From: Sarocladium kiliense
Taxonomy: Eukaryota > Ascomycota > Sordariomycetes > Hypocreales > Sarocladiaceae
Length of the DNA: 64,000 nt
Direction: 5' to 3'
NCBI GenBank assembly: GCA_030734395.1
Contig: JAUZTG010000048.1
Span: 1,736,001-1,800,000 of the forward strand
Position numbers and translations under genes: made by a program. Shown here in pieces: positions 45,368 to 56,639 of this stretch; the stretch's first letter is position 1, and the number at the start of each line of letters is the position of its first letter. The notes under the pieces are model-generated. The model was not told the origin of the DNA and did no database searches. It saw only the letters and a list, made by a program, of their open reading frames with translations.

Positions 45368-46807
45368 GTCGACATTGGGGACTCTGCAGACGGGACGGGT
45401 CGCGTGATGCTTCACGTTTCCAGCAATGATTCTGTGCAAGGTCACAGTTCGGGACCAGGAGTCGTCGAACGAACAAACAGCAAGTCAGGTGTGCAAGTGC
45501 GTCCGTTCTTCATTGCTTCTTAATAGCTCACTGGGCGGTTGTGAAGCCCATCCACGACTGTTGGTCGTAGCCGCCTTGATGCGGCTGTTGGTCCCCAAGG
45601 AGCTAGCATGGGCAGACCCCGGCTTGGCTGTGCCGCCTGAATGTCTGGTTTGAGGTGCATGAGGCAGCGGAGAGACAGGCAAATACATCTCGCGTTGTTC
45701 TCGGCATCGACCTTGGTCACGAGAGGGCAATGTTGGTGCAGGAGCTTGGATCGGCGTTGTTTGTAGATTCCCTGCACCTCAACTACGTCAACCCTTCAAC
45801 ACCAGACTTTTGGCACAAAGTTGACGAGGGCAGCAAGAGCCCGACTGGCGAAGGACAGGAGAGCGATTTCCTTGATCTGCCCAACTTGCTGTTGGTTCCA
45901 TGTCCACGGAAACCCCACCCATTGCGAATATGGTTGCGCTAGTAGCCGCGCGTGTACAGGGCCAGTTTCAGAGCTGCAGAGCGACTAGATCATTTAGTGA
46001 TCATGGGCGCGTATTTTCCAAGGATCTTTCAGCAGGTGAATTAGAGCTACTTCCGTTGCGAGGGAGGAAACTGTCGATCGAGTGTGGTGGTGGCTGGATG
46101 TGTAAGTTAGCAGGCAGTGCGGTAAGCGACAGCGACGGCTCTATATCGCGTTGTTGAGTCCAACCTTCAGCTACCTATCCGTGAATAGAGTGTCTATCTG
46201 GCATCTGTCCTCATTCCGCGACATAGCCGATAGCCGCGTCCCGTTTCTCTTGCAGTGACATGACACCTCGGTTAGTACTCATGATGACTGTTCCTGACAC
46301 GGTCTTAGCGCCTATGCTGACAACGGCTTTGGTGTGCCATCAAAGAGCATCGCAAAGGACATCTCTGGCGATCTTTCTTACCACAGAGATTCCGTCAAAA
46401 TAGGGAGAACTTCCTACGCTAAATGCCAGAATGCGGGGTGAAGGAGACGAAGTCCGATCACGGACAATGAGATCGTCCACCTGACGAGGGTCCTTGCGCT
46501 CCTTGGGTACCCCCAGATTCTCTGATTGAGTCCCGATTTGTCATTGAAGTACAAACTCTAAGCTGTGCTACGACAAGCTATGATGGGACGCATGTCGGGA
46601 TGCCCAATTGGGAGAAACACCGCGATACCACGATGGTACAGCCTCAGTACTCCGTACAACCCCACACTGGAACCTGTGCCTCTTTAGGGTCGCCGATTGC
46701 TCTTTGAACCTCCACCACTGTGCACTCCCAATAGCATATTCTAAGGGGGGAGAACTTCCTAGAATTCTGACTCTTGCATTGTTGCTTCAACCGTATTTGT
46801 CGTCAAG
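45368..46807. other. 1.4-kb divergent intergenic region
   Basis: This region separates the DUF3176 start (minus) from the flavin monooxygenase start (plus). It should hold both promoters. Frames in it lack any protein signature. Confidence 0.4.
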
Positions 46808-48800
46808 ATGCCAGCCAAAGAGTACCCATCCTTTACCCTCCCGACCCTCCGGAGTGGTGTTCAGTCCCCCGATTCAGCCGCATCCCAACAAGCTGCTGCC
46901 TCCATCGTCAACGACTGGGCCAGTCAGCTCAATGCTCTTTTACTGGACAATGACAGGCCAGATGTCTCCTCTCTCTTCCATCCAGATGGATGGCTTCGCG
47001 ATAACCTGACCATGACCTGGGATTTCCGCACGCTGCATGGCCGGGGTGCTATTGCACAGTACTTCAAAGACCACAACGCCAAGGTTCATCTACGGAACAT
47101 TGAGCCACGGAAGGCGGGTAGCGGCGAGGCATATACGCCTCAAGTTATACGAGCTGCACCGAATGTCGAATGGGTGCAGAGCATGTTCACATATGAGACC
47201 AGCGCGGGAACAGGCAAGGGCCTGGTCAGACTTGTGGAGGGTGAGAACGGCGGTTGGCAGATCTACATCATGAGTTTGATCTTGCAAGAGTTCGAGACGT
47301 TCCCGGAGCGAACCTTTGAGAACAGACCCCACGGCGGTGATAATTCATCTCGTGAAGGGCCGGTAGGTGGTGCTTGGAAGGAGTTCCGTGAGAAGCAGCA
47401 GCAGTTTCTCAACGAAAACCCGACTACACTCATCGTTGGGGCTGGTATGTATCATAGTCGATATGAAACTACGGCTTTGTAATAACTGACACATTTCTTA
47501 GGTCAGGCAGGCCTCGATCTCGCTGCTCGCCTTACCCAACTAGGTGTTTCCAACCTCATCGTCGACCGTAACCCTCGCGTTGGCGACAATTGGCGTCAGC
47601 GCTACAAGACGCTCGTACTCCACGACCCCGTCCAGATCTGCCACATGCCTTACCTTGAGTTTCCTCCGACCTGGCCACTCTTCACGCCCAAAGACAAGCT
47701 CGCCGACTGGTTTGAGTCATACGCCAAACTCATGGATCTCAATATCTGGATGGGCACGTCCGTTCGCTCTGCCCGCTTCAGCGAAGACACAGGCTCGTGG
47801 ACTGTTCAGCTTCGTCTACCGGACAATAGCACCAGAGTGTTGAAGCCGACACACTTTGTGCTTGCCACGGGTCACTCTGGTGAGCCTCACATGCCGCGCT
47901 TCGAGGGCATGGATACATTTGGTGGAACGGTGTACCATACGAGCTTGCACCAGGATGCGGCAGACTTTGGCGATCTGTCCGGCAAGAAGGTTGTCGTGGT
48001 CGGTACTGGCAACAGTGGTCACGATATCGCACAGGATTACCAACAGAAGGGGGCGGACGTGACCATGGTGCAGCGAGGCGCGACTGTCGTCGTCAGCGTT
48101 GACAAGGGCGTCATGCCTACCTTCAAAGGGCTTTACGATGACAAGAGTCCGCCCACGGAGGACGCTGACATCTACATGTTCAGCTGTCCATGGAAAGTGA
48201 AGTTCGCCCTCGACGGTGTCCACACATCCGCCTGGCGCAAAGAAGCCGCCGGGCTGATCGATGGCCTCACCTCCGCCGGCTTTGCTTTACGCTACGGCTC
48301 CGGCAGTGAGGGCCTTTACAAACAATACATCACTGTTGGAGGAGGGTACTACCTCGACATTGGGTGTAGCCAGCTGATTGCAGACGGCAAGATCAAGGTA
48401 AAACGAGATGAAGGGGGTGTGAAGTCTTTCGATAGGAATGGAGTGGTGCTAGCTGGAGGCGAGAAGGTCGAGGCGGATATCGTGGTGCTGGCGACGGGAT
48501 TTGACAATATGCGGACAACGGCGAGGAAGTTGGTTGGCGACAAGATGGCGGATCGCTTAAAGGATGTCTGGGGTTTGGACGAGGAGGGTGAGATGAACGC
48601 GGTAAGTCTACGCCCACATTACCAGTCCGCATGCTCGCTCATGGCCTTTGCTAACAGATTGTTGTGTAGATGTGGCGATACAGTGGCCATCCGAACTTCT
48701 TCTACATGGGTGGAAACTTCCTCCTTTGTCGCTTCTATAGTCGGCTTCTGGCGATGCAGATCAAAGCTATCGAGGAGGGCCTGTACGTTCCTACGAGGTA
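46808..48800 (+). CDS. Flavin-containing monooxygenase with N-terminal NTF2-like domain
   Basis: Exons 46808-47444, 47502-48601 and 48669-48800 give 622 residues. Introns begin GTATGT and GTAAGT and end TTAG and GTAG. Residues 25 to about 165 look like an NTF2/SnoaL-like fold (DWASQLNALLLDND, FHPDGWLRDNLTMTWDFRTL, GRGAIAQYFKDH, GWQIYIMSLILQEF). The FAD Rossmann motif IVGAGQAGLDLAARL crosses the first splice at about 209. The NADPH motif VVVVGTGNSGHDIAQDY lies near 374. A flavin-site block (VLATGFDN) is near 542. The last exon gives MWRYSGHPNFFYMGGNF, typical of the C-terminal part of these YUCCA-like enzymes. It likely oxygenates a small molecule using NADPH and O2; the substrate is unknown. 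The short last exon is easily missed, because reading through the second intron gives a false C-terminus. Confidence 0.92.
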
Positions 48801-49413
48801 ACGAAGACATCACTGTCATCTGGATCAAGAGAATGAACTGGTTTAAACCAGAAATTTATATTGAACATGCAACCTATGAAAGCCTAATCAGTCGCGATTT
48901 CCACCAAGCGCACGATTTTGGCCTTGTTCCAATAGCAGTCGTCTTGTAGTCATCACGCATGCTATAAAAGGCAAGTGTGGTCTTGGTTGGCCCCCGGTGC
49001 ATGATCCTCAACAACCCTGCCTCCCTTTATGATGAGACCAGATCCATCCGTTTACATGAATAGCGCCGGTTCCCTGGGGCATTCGTTGCCCAATGTGCAT
49101 AGCCTTTTCCCGATCCGCCCCGTGTTCTCCTAACGAGGTTCAGGACCTCGATTCCGTGGAGTCTTGCCGTAGTCCGTCCCGTCCCGTTCAATTGTAAAAA
49201 AGAAATGTAAGTATGCGCTGTGTAAATTAGAAAGAAAAATGGTGGGATAGGTCGTTTGACTGGGAAAGCCATATTAGATAGGTATAGGATGAAGATGAGG
49301 GTGGTTCGAAAGCCCGCAGATGGGCTGAAGTCGTAAGAAGGGTATCCAAGCAACGCTCGCTAACAGAATCCAGATGAAAAGACTTTCGCCGGGGGAGAGT
49401 GGCAAATTGAGGC
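48801..49413. other. Convergent 3' spacer
   Basis: This spacer lies between the stop of the monooxygenase and the stop of the Cys-rich secreted protein. It is A/T-rich around 48850-48900 and 49190-49260. No coding signal is visible. Confidence 0.4.
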
Positions 49414-50692
49414 CTAAATAACCAAGTTCAGGACGGTACACGCCAGCACTGTGGCCAGTGCAAGGACGCCTTGCGGGTACATCATGCCACCTGCACTCTC
49501 TTCCTCCTCAGGAAGTGTGCCGTTGACGAAGCCCTGCCCGCACATTGTGTTAACCTGGCGGGCAGCACCTTCATACGTGGTGGCAATTAGCTGCCTTCTG
49601 TTTGCAGCGGCAGAATGGAAAATGCCCATGATTTCCTGATTGCACCAGGTGCATGATGGCGTGGATGAGCCAGGCATGGAGAGGTTGTAGGGCAAAAAGA
49701 AGAGGTAAGTGTCCGATGGCGTCGAGGTGTTCGTGACCGCCGTTGCGAAGCAATAATTCTCGGTGTCTGGATCTTGAAGGCAGGTTGCCGCATACATCAT
49801 CTCGTAGGCCATGAGGCCACGATAAGCCTGCATGACTGTGGTGAGACCATTCTCCCACTCCGTCTCGCAATTTTCCGATTCGGTGAGATTGCTTGCGGCA
49901 TTCCGCATGAATTCGCTACACGTATCGACATCCGCCTTGCATGACGCGTCGAGTACGCGGACAATGCTGACAAGTGACTTTTGCGCTTGGAAGAAAGAAT
50001 TAGATGTCTAGGGGCAAGTCTAGGTCAGTCCACGAACAGATTCATACACTCATTCGGGTCCTTCTTACCTGGACCAACATGGAGAAAGGATAGCAACGCT
50101 GAAACTCAGAGCTGCCGAGAAGGTTCTCGATGAAGTTGGGACATGAGTCGTCTTCGTCCGTGCTCTTGAACTCAGACGCAATGTTGCCATCGAAAGCAGC
50201 TGGGAGCGGAGACGGTGAGCCAGTCGGTTCCGAGACTGTGACAGACAGTTCCATAGTGGATGTGCGGGCTGGGGACGAGTCCTCTTCCGTCACCGTGGTT
50301 TTGTCATCCACGGTCACAGTCTTCGTTTTGTCTCCAGCCTTGGTTTCGTCATCCTCAGCGTCATCGTCCTTGCTGCTCTTCTTGTCGTCGTCCTTATCTT
50401 CATCCTTGCTACTCTTCGCATCATCATCGTCGTCGTCCTTCTGCCTTGCCTTGAGTCTCAGTTCTTCTTCGTGTGGTGAATAAAGACTCCAGTGAGTGTT
50501 TGTCGGGGCTGGCTGTTGTTCTGCAAAGGCGGTAAGATGCGGTTGGGGAAGAGCCTCTGCTGTTTTCGAGGGTGAGATGCTGCGGTCTGCAAGCGCCGGA
50601 GAAGTGAGACAAGCGAAGCCAGCTAGCAGGGCGACACCGAATTGGATCCGTGAGTGTCTCGGGCGGGTCGTGGTACGGCTGAACGACGCCAT
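49414..50692 (-). CDS. Secreted, Cys-rich, GPI-anchor-like protein with acidic linker
   Basis: Exons 50692-50069 and 50007-49414 give 405 residues; the intron runs from GTAAGA to CCTAG. The start MASFSRTTTRPRHSRIQFGV is followed by a hydrophobic signal segment (FGVALLAGFACLTSPALA, residues 18-35). Residues 85-130 are a highly charged Asp/Lys/Ser tract (KDDDDDDAKSSKDEDKDDDK). From about 180 begins a Cys-bearing domain (SCPNFIENLLGSSEFQRCYP, CKADVDTCSEFM, ENCETEWENG, TCLQDPDTENYC, PSCTWCNQEIMG). The C-terminus is hydrophobic (GVLALATVLACTVLNLVI) after a small-residue site, as for a GPI attachment signal. I would place it in a fungal domain of unknown function (possibly DUF7729, not certain). 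It is probably a cell-surface protein with no known activity. Confidence 0.82.
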
Positions 50693-53600
50693 TGTGTAGA
50701 TGTTCGAGGAATGCGGGCCAAGGGCCTGAGCAATTGATAGTCGGCAGAACGACGGATCCTCAATCGCGTCGAGATGCCGAGGACTCGATTTGGAAGGCGA
50801 TTGTGAAGCGAATGAGTGTGCCACGTGTGGCTATGTTGCTAACGATAGACTGCAGTTGGACTGGTGTACGATCCGATCTCTTGAAATCGAGGGGAAGCGA
50901 CGAAGGAATAGCGAAGGGACGAGTCGAAAATCGATCTCTGGTGTTTGGATGGTAGCAGAGGCGGACGCAGAATAGAAAGATAGAAAGGAGCGAGACACCA
51001 GGAAGAAGAATCAATCCCAGAGGAAGCTAACCCCGGCCAGCAACGAAGAGAGGCGTAAGATTAGCGACGGAAATATCAATATTGGCTGGATGGAGGCTTC
51101 GCAGTAGGCGGCAGGCCCCTGCACCCTGTCCCGGTCTTCTTCAACACCATGCCCTGCTCGGCTTGGATGGTGTGGAGTGGGTGGTGGTCGCTGTGGTGGT
51201 CGCTGAGTCGGTCGAGGTCGTGAAGGAAATGATGGTGTTGACCTGCAATGCTGCTCAGGGTCCAGGGCTGGTAACTTAGGCTGATGGGCGGGCTGTTCTC
51301 CATGCTGATGCCGCCCTCTTGTGCCTTCTCTTCCTTCCCCATCAATTTTCATCACGGCCATCACAGCCATGATCCAACGGCCTCGTCTCCAACAGGCTCA
51401 CGATGCTTCCACCTCATCCACTAGTCTCGTCAACTGTAACCTCAGCAATACGGGGCAAGCTCCATTCCCTCAAGCTTTTCGCCCACCGCTAGCCCACCCA
51501 CACCGTTCACTGCCTTCCTCCACCCTGGGCGCTTTAGACAGGGGCAAGTCGACGCCGCGCGGGGACACGTTGGGCGCTACGCATGCACGACAAGGCTTCA
51601 CGCGGGTGTACCTGGCCTTAGCGCCAGCATCCGCTGCGACGCTATTTTCTCGATGGTGATTGCCTCGACGCTGATTGCCGTCCCCTAGTCAGGTAAGCAC
51701 TATGCTTAGATGCTAGTTCCATTCCCCTTTGCTTGTCGGACGTCGTCAATCATGGAAAACGAACGTCGAAGAATCTCTCCAGCTCCTGGGGAACAGTGCC
51801 CTCAAGGTGACAGGTCAGCGTCTCAGAAATCATAGGCATTAGGGCCAGGGTCTGGTCAGGCACTGCAGACTGACAACCTTGGGTGATTGGTATTAATGCG
51901 GCAATCGACCCCCCTGGCCCTCGCGGCGGGTGTCCCCTGAACTCGACCCATTGCCCTGTGTTCTTTCCGTCTGGCTGCATGCTGACGGGCTGAACAAGCG
52001 GGTCATCCTCTCTACAGAAAAGACTGGACCACGGGAGTCGATTGAGCATCTAGACTCCTCCTAATCGTTGGCGCGTCAGCCAGCAACCATCGATCACGAT
52101 GCACATGGCGTGCGCAGTTTACTTGGCATCCGCTTCCCGAGAAGGCTTCACCTTGCAAAAGGTCGGCGTATGCCCGGCTTTGGGACATGCTGTGGCCTGC
52201 AAGACTGAGACACGGCAGCGCGACGCACAGTGACTACCTGCGTCGGAAGAATGGCAAGCTTACACAAACACAAGACTTCCCGCCATCAGTCAATCGTTCC
52301 TCGACAAGTAGCATCAGATGGGCGTCACAGCTGGAAGAACGTGTGACAAGCTCAAGTCCTGTCCAGCATGTCGAGTTTGATGTTGACCATCTTTGCTGGA
52401 GAAAGCCGGCCGCGCTGGCATCGGTCAGGGTTGAGGAGGCACAGCTGCGGGAGTCTCTTTGGTCTGTGATACGATGATTTATTTGACAACCGCGTGCCCC
52501 GATTCCTCATTCGAGATGCAAGGACGACGTGGTGGTGTGGAGCGATCGCCTGCTTCCCGTGGACTTGCACACGCATCGTCGCTGATGGACGATGAAGGGA
52601 GCGAAGCGTAGTCACTTTGACACACTGGACTTGCCATTATTGGCTACGGGTCTCCGCTCAATCATTAGATTTTGTGTGTCTTGCAGCCCGGAAGCTTCCC
52701 ATGTGGTGGCTGATGCTCAGGTCAGGCATCATCTTGACCGTTGGGTTGACCAAGGTCCTTCTTCTGCTCAACCTGAGCTACTGGGCTTGGACGTTGCCCA
52801 TTTTGGCAGGATATGACTGACCCAAAAAGTGCCAACCACGGTCCCAGAATTCACTGGCTATCAGCAGACGATGGAATCTTACGACGTCTGTTTCGGCTGG
52901 GTGGTCGCAGCATTATCACTGGTTGTGGTAACGATGTCTAAATAGCTCATTCTGCGGCCATCGACCCATCGGATTCAACCGTTAAGGAGCCTCTGGGAGC
53001 TGCCGGATCAGCGTTCCTAAGCACAGGCTTGCCCAGTCACTGGCCAATGGCAACTACCGATCCCCTGCCAAGGCTCAACCTTGATGCTGTTAACAGTCCC
53101 GCCACCTGAGCCAAACTTTTGGCCTCTGAGAGGGCGAATGTGGCCTGTTACCATTCGCCACAGGCGGACTCGCGGAGCCTGTCTTGGACGCTTGCAGGAA
53201 ATGGTCTCTCAACCCTTCAAGAAGCACGTCCTGGTGATGAACACCAGCCGGCCTGAACCCCACCCTGAGATACATGTGGTGATCGCTGATAACCACATCC
53301 TGAGCCAACATAGCCTGAAGACCAACCAGCCAGTCGGGCAGAACCGCTTAATTTATCACGGTTCGAAACCCATGGCCGACTTACTAGCCCTGCATCATCT
53401 GTTCAAATCTGGCGAAACGTCCCCTTTCTTCGGGACTTTCAAAAGGACCATGCGCATCACGAGTATTTTGCCGCATTACCTGCACTGCAAGCATCACTTC
53501 CCCCGAGTGAGTTGCATGACAGAGCAAGTATCAACGGATGCAGATACGTGGGAAACCCTCAAGTGGTTTCCCTATCCTAACACCTAGCAAGGTTACCCAT

Positions 53601-55377
53601 GGTACCTTTGCACCATAGGTTGCACAAAGCAAGATTGTCTGGCTACCTCCTTCCTCAGGCAACTCTCATAAGAAAGTATTAGAGACTGGTGTTCATGGAA
53701 GAACAACCTGATTTGCCTTATTTAGCGTCAAATTCGTACGAAACTCTCAGAATCTCGTTAAACTCGGACCCTCCAGTACATCCGGGGCAGCCTCAGGTTC
53801 CTGATACATTATTAATGAGGCTCCAGTGACGGGGAAGTCTGGAAGACAGAAGTCATCGAGGGACAAGCATGAGGTCTCGATACATTGTGTCGGACTGTCC
53901 TACGACATAAGTAGCAGTCTCATGCCATCTGGCAAAGCTATCGTTCTACAACTTGATTATACGCGCCCTTGAGCCTCACTGTGGACAAGCGGCGAGAGCT
54001 ATCGTCAACTTTGCGAGACCTCTACTGGGGATTTTTAGCCAATTTGATTCATGTTACACACAGACAGACTCGCCCGAAGTGGCTGGCACACTGAGCGAAG
54101 AGTTGGAGCAGCATATCATGCCACTTTCGTGTAGACAGCGCCACAATGGTTGCGTGCTGCGCTCTCATTCTGGCCTTTGTCACGAAACAATACGCCTGTC
54201 GGCGGCAAGGGAATTGTGATCCCCTTGTATTCAGGTTGACGTGAGGCCCTTTGGCACCAGAGCTGCCTACTACTTAGCAAGGGCGTCGTGTGCAGAGCGG
54301 CACGGTTGATAAGCCGTGCTTTTTACCGGCCACATAAACCGAGAATCAGCAACGTGCAGCAGGCGATCCTAGCCCATGCAGGGCTCGCTACCACTCGCGG
54401 AACGATGGGAATGGACGGCGCCCGCAGGTTCATCAGAATCATGTTGGGTGGCTTGCCATGTGGCTTTGAGGCGAAATCACGTTTCCAGGCATGGGTCCTT
54501 GAACCGCGAAAATGGTTGCAGTAAAGGAATGAGTCGACTAGGCAAAAATCTGAGCCACGCAAGCTCTGTGGTTGCTACAGATCAATCTAAGACTAAGTAG
54601 TTCTCAGTGTACAAAGTTGGTTTGCTAAAGTAGCACTTGGTGCGTAGGGCGAGCATCAGTCTGTTATTGTACTAACAGCCAGAAACCGGTTCGCCCATAT
54701 TGAGCTGCCAGCCACCAATCTATCTGCCACTATATTGAGCTGCATGCCTTGTCTCAGACATCCCATCACGATCTCGACGCGAGGAATTGCAGAGCTGAGC
54801 TCGAGAAACGCATCTCACAGACCCTTGGAGTTCTATCTTCCGTCAAAGTTGCGCTGCGAAGTTACGCTTTTAGAGCGTCTACTCGAAGACCTTGCGTGCG
54901 TGGACCCCAGCACAGAATATGCGACGTCCTCGCTGTTCAGCTAAGATACCCTAGAGACACCGTCGATCTGGTAGCTTCTCAATATCTAAATTGCAGCAAA
55001 CTCTAGCGCATGAACACCTCATCATTTGATGAGTGTTTGTCAATAGTCGGCCTCGATCCGTGTCTCGTTTCCATGTTTCTGCCTGGCTTGACTTGTAGCA
55101 AGTCCTGTTGTCGTCATCCCAGCTCGTAGGCGCCACTTAGTTCCAACCTCCGGTTTTGGACACGTTCACCTCAAAACCTCGACTCATCAGCTTCGCAAAC
55201 CACCTGAGACCTCCGAATTCTCGCCCATCACATCACGAATCCGTTTGAGAAAGGTCATCTCGAGCACCAAGCTGAGTGACGGCACTTTACATCGCAACCA
55301 GGGGCGGGACCACAACTTTCATCAGCGATATCACCAGCGTTCAGCCATCCCACGGCTGGCTAGAACTGTAGCCCGTC
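50693..55377. other. 4.7-kb gene-poor region
   Basis: The first 400 bp are the promoter of the Cys-rich surface protein gene. The rest to 55377 has only chance-type frames, overlapping on both strands; the longest, 53081-53587 on the plus strand, has no domain, signal peptide or convincing start context. The stretch 55140-55377 is the leader region of the SARAF-like gene. It is the largest gap in the window. Confidence 0.45.
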
Positions 55378-56280
55378 ATGCACCTAACGACCACACTTCT
55401 CACTTTTCTCGCACTCTCTCTTGTCTCCCTGGCCGCTCGCCCCAAGAAGGATGCCATCCTTCTCTCTAAAGTCGAAACCCTCACCTTCCGCGGCCACGGC
55501 GCAAAGACTACCGCCCGCCGCGTCTCACCCATCCCCCAACTCAAGTGCGTTTCCAACCGCCGCATCTGCGACATCTATGAGCCTGATGTCATACGCTGCA
55601 CAAACCAGGGCTCCTCCTATGGCGAAGAGGACATCGAGTGGTCATGCACTGCTTCCTTGCCACGAGAGCTCAAGCTCGGCAGCACGGAGGTCATCTGTGA
55701 GGGCTACAGCTCTCCAGATGACCCATATGTCCTGAAGGGCAGCTGCGGCGTTGAGTACACCCTTGTGCTTACTGATGAGGGTGAGGAGAGGTATCCGGAT
55801 CTTGCTAGAGGGGGCTGGTTCAGCGGCGGGGGGCGAGGTAACAACTCTGGCGTCTCTTGGCTTTTCATCTTCATCTTCGTTGCGATCCTGGCTTGGATCA
55901 TCTACTCAGCTCGTGAACGTGCCGCAGGCCGTGATCCTATCCGCGGTGCTGGACGGCCAGGATGGGGTGGCGGAGGAGGTGGCGGCGGCGGTTGGGGACC
56001 AGGTTGGGGACCAGGTTGGGGGCCTGATAATGATCCTCCACCGCCGTATCCTGGGACAAAGCCGTCGGCCAGTGCGCAGACAGGGTGGAGGCCAGGCTTC
56101 TGGAGTGGACTTGCAGGTGGTGCGGCAGCTGCCTACATGGCTGGCGGAAGGAGGAACAACGATGATCGACGAGGCGGCAGTCGATCCGGCAGCAATTATG
56201 CTTCCTCTTCAGGGTCGAGTTCATTCTCTTCAGGATCTCGGCACCAGAGCACAGGGTTTGGGTCGACCTCACGCAGATAA
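55378..56280 (+). CDS. SARAF-like (TMEM66) ER membrane protein
   Basis: One exon encodes 300 residues. A signal peptide covers residues 1-20 (MHLTTTLLTFLALSLVSLAA). The lumenal domain is that of SARAF, the store-operated calcium entry regulator: ILLSKVETLTFRGHGAKTT, QLKCVSNRRICDIYEPDVIR, CTNQGSSYGEEDIEWSCTAS, CGVEYTLVLTDEG, with conserved cysteines. One membrane segment follows (WLFIFIFVAILAWIIYSA, about residues 161-178). The cytosolic part is rich in Gly, Trp and Pro (GWGPGWGPGWGPDNDPPPPY) and ends in a Ser/Gly-rich tail. In animals SARAF slows calcium refill by binding STIM1. Fungi lack canonical STIM/Orai, so the fungal role is open. I infer an ER membrane calcium-related function from homology only. 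Confidence 0.9.
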   Translation: MHLTTTLLTFLALSLVSLAARPKKDAILLSKVETLTFRGHGAKTTARRVSPIPQLKCVSNRRICDIYEPDVIRCTNQGSSYGEEDIEWSCTASLPRELKLGSTEVICEGYSSPDDPYVLKGSCGVEYTLVLTDEGEERYPDLARGGWFSGGGRGNNSGVSWLFIFIFVAILAWIIYSARERAAGRDPIRGAGRPGWGGGGGGGGGWGPGWGPGWGPDNDPPPPYPGTKPSASAQTGWRPGFWSGLAGGAAAAYMAGGRRNNDDRRGGSRSGSNYASSSGSSSFSSGSRHQSTGFGSTSRR

Positions 56281-56639
56281 GAGGGAGGAAGCTTGAACAA
56301 AGAGCCTTGTCAATGTAGCAATGTTGTTTAATTATTCTACAGTTTAGTGTATCCAACGCCGCCTTATACCCCTTGCGCCTCGAAGCTCCCTCATCATGTT
56401 CGTACACTGGCGACGTTGATCAACCCAAAAAGCTCATGACGGTGCAGCTCGGCTCTTGACCCCGGCGCGCGCAAGAATTAGATCGCAATGGAAAGCAAGG
56501 CTTGCTCCAACAATTCCTCAAAACTCCGCCCGTTGCGCCGTGAACCGCTGGTGACAATCATACACGGACAAGAGCGGCAAAGTGTGGGTGGGCCGTGCTG
56601 AAGTATGGACAAGAAGAAGTGTAGCAGGGTATATACAAG
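56281..56639. other. Convergent 3' spacer
   Basis: This is the 3' untranslated space between the SARAF-like and BRE1 stops. The reading frames here are antisense shadows. Nothing else is seen. Confidence 0.4.

Noticed and set aside
53081..53587. 168-codon open frame on the plus strand in the 4.7-kb gap
   Set aside because: No domain, signal peptide, splice structure or convincing start context; composition looks like translated non-coding sequence.
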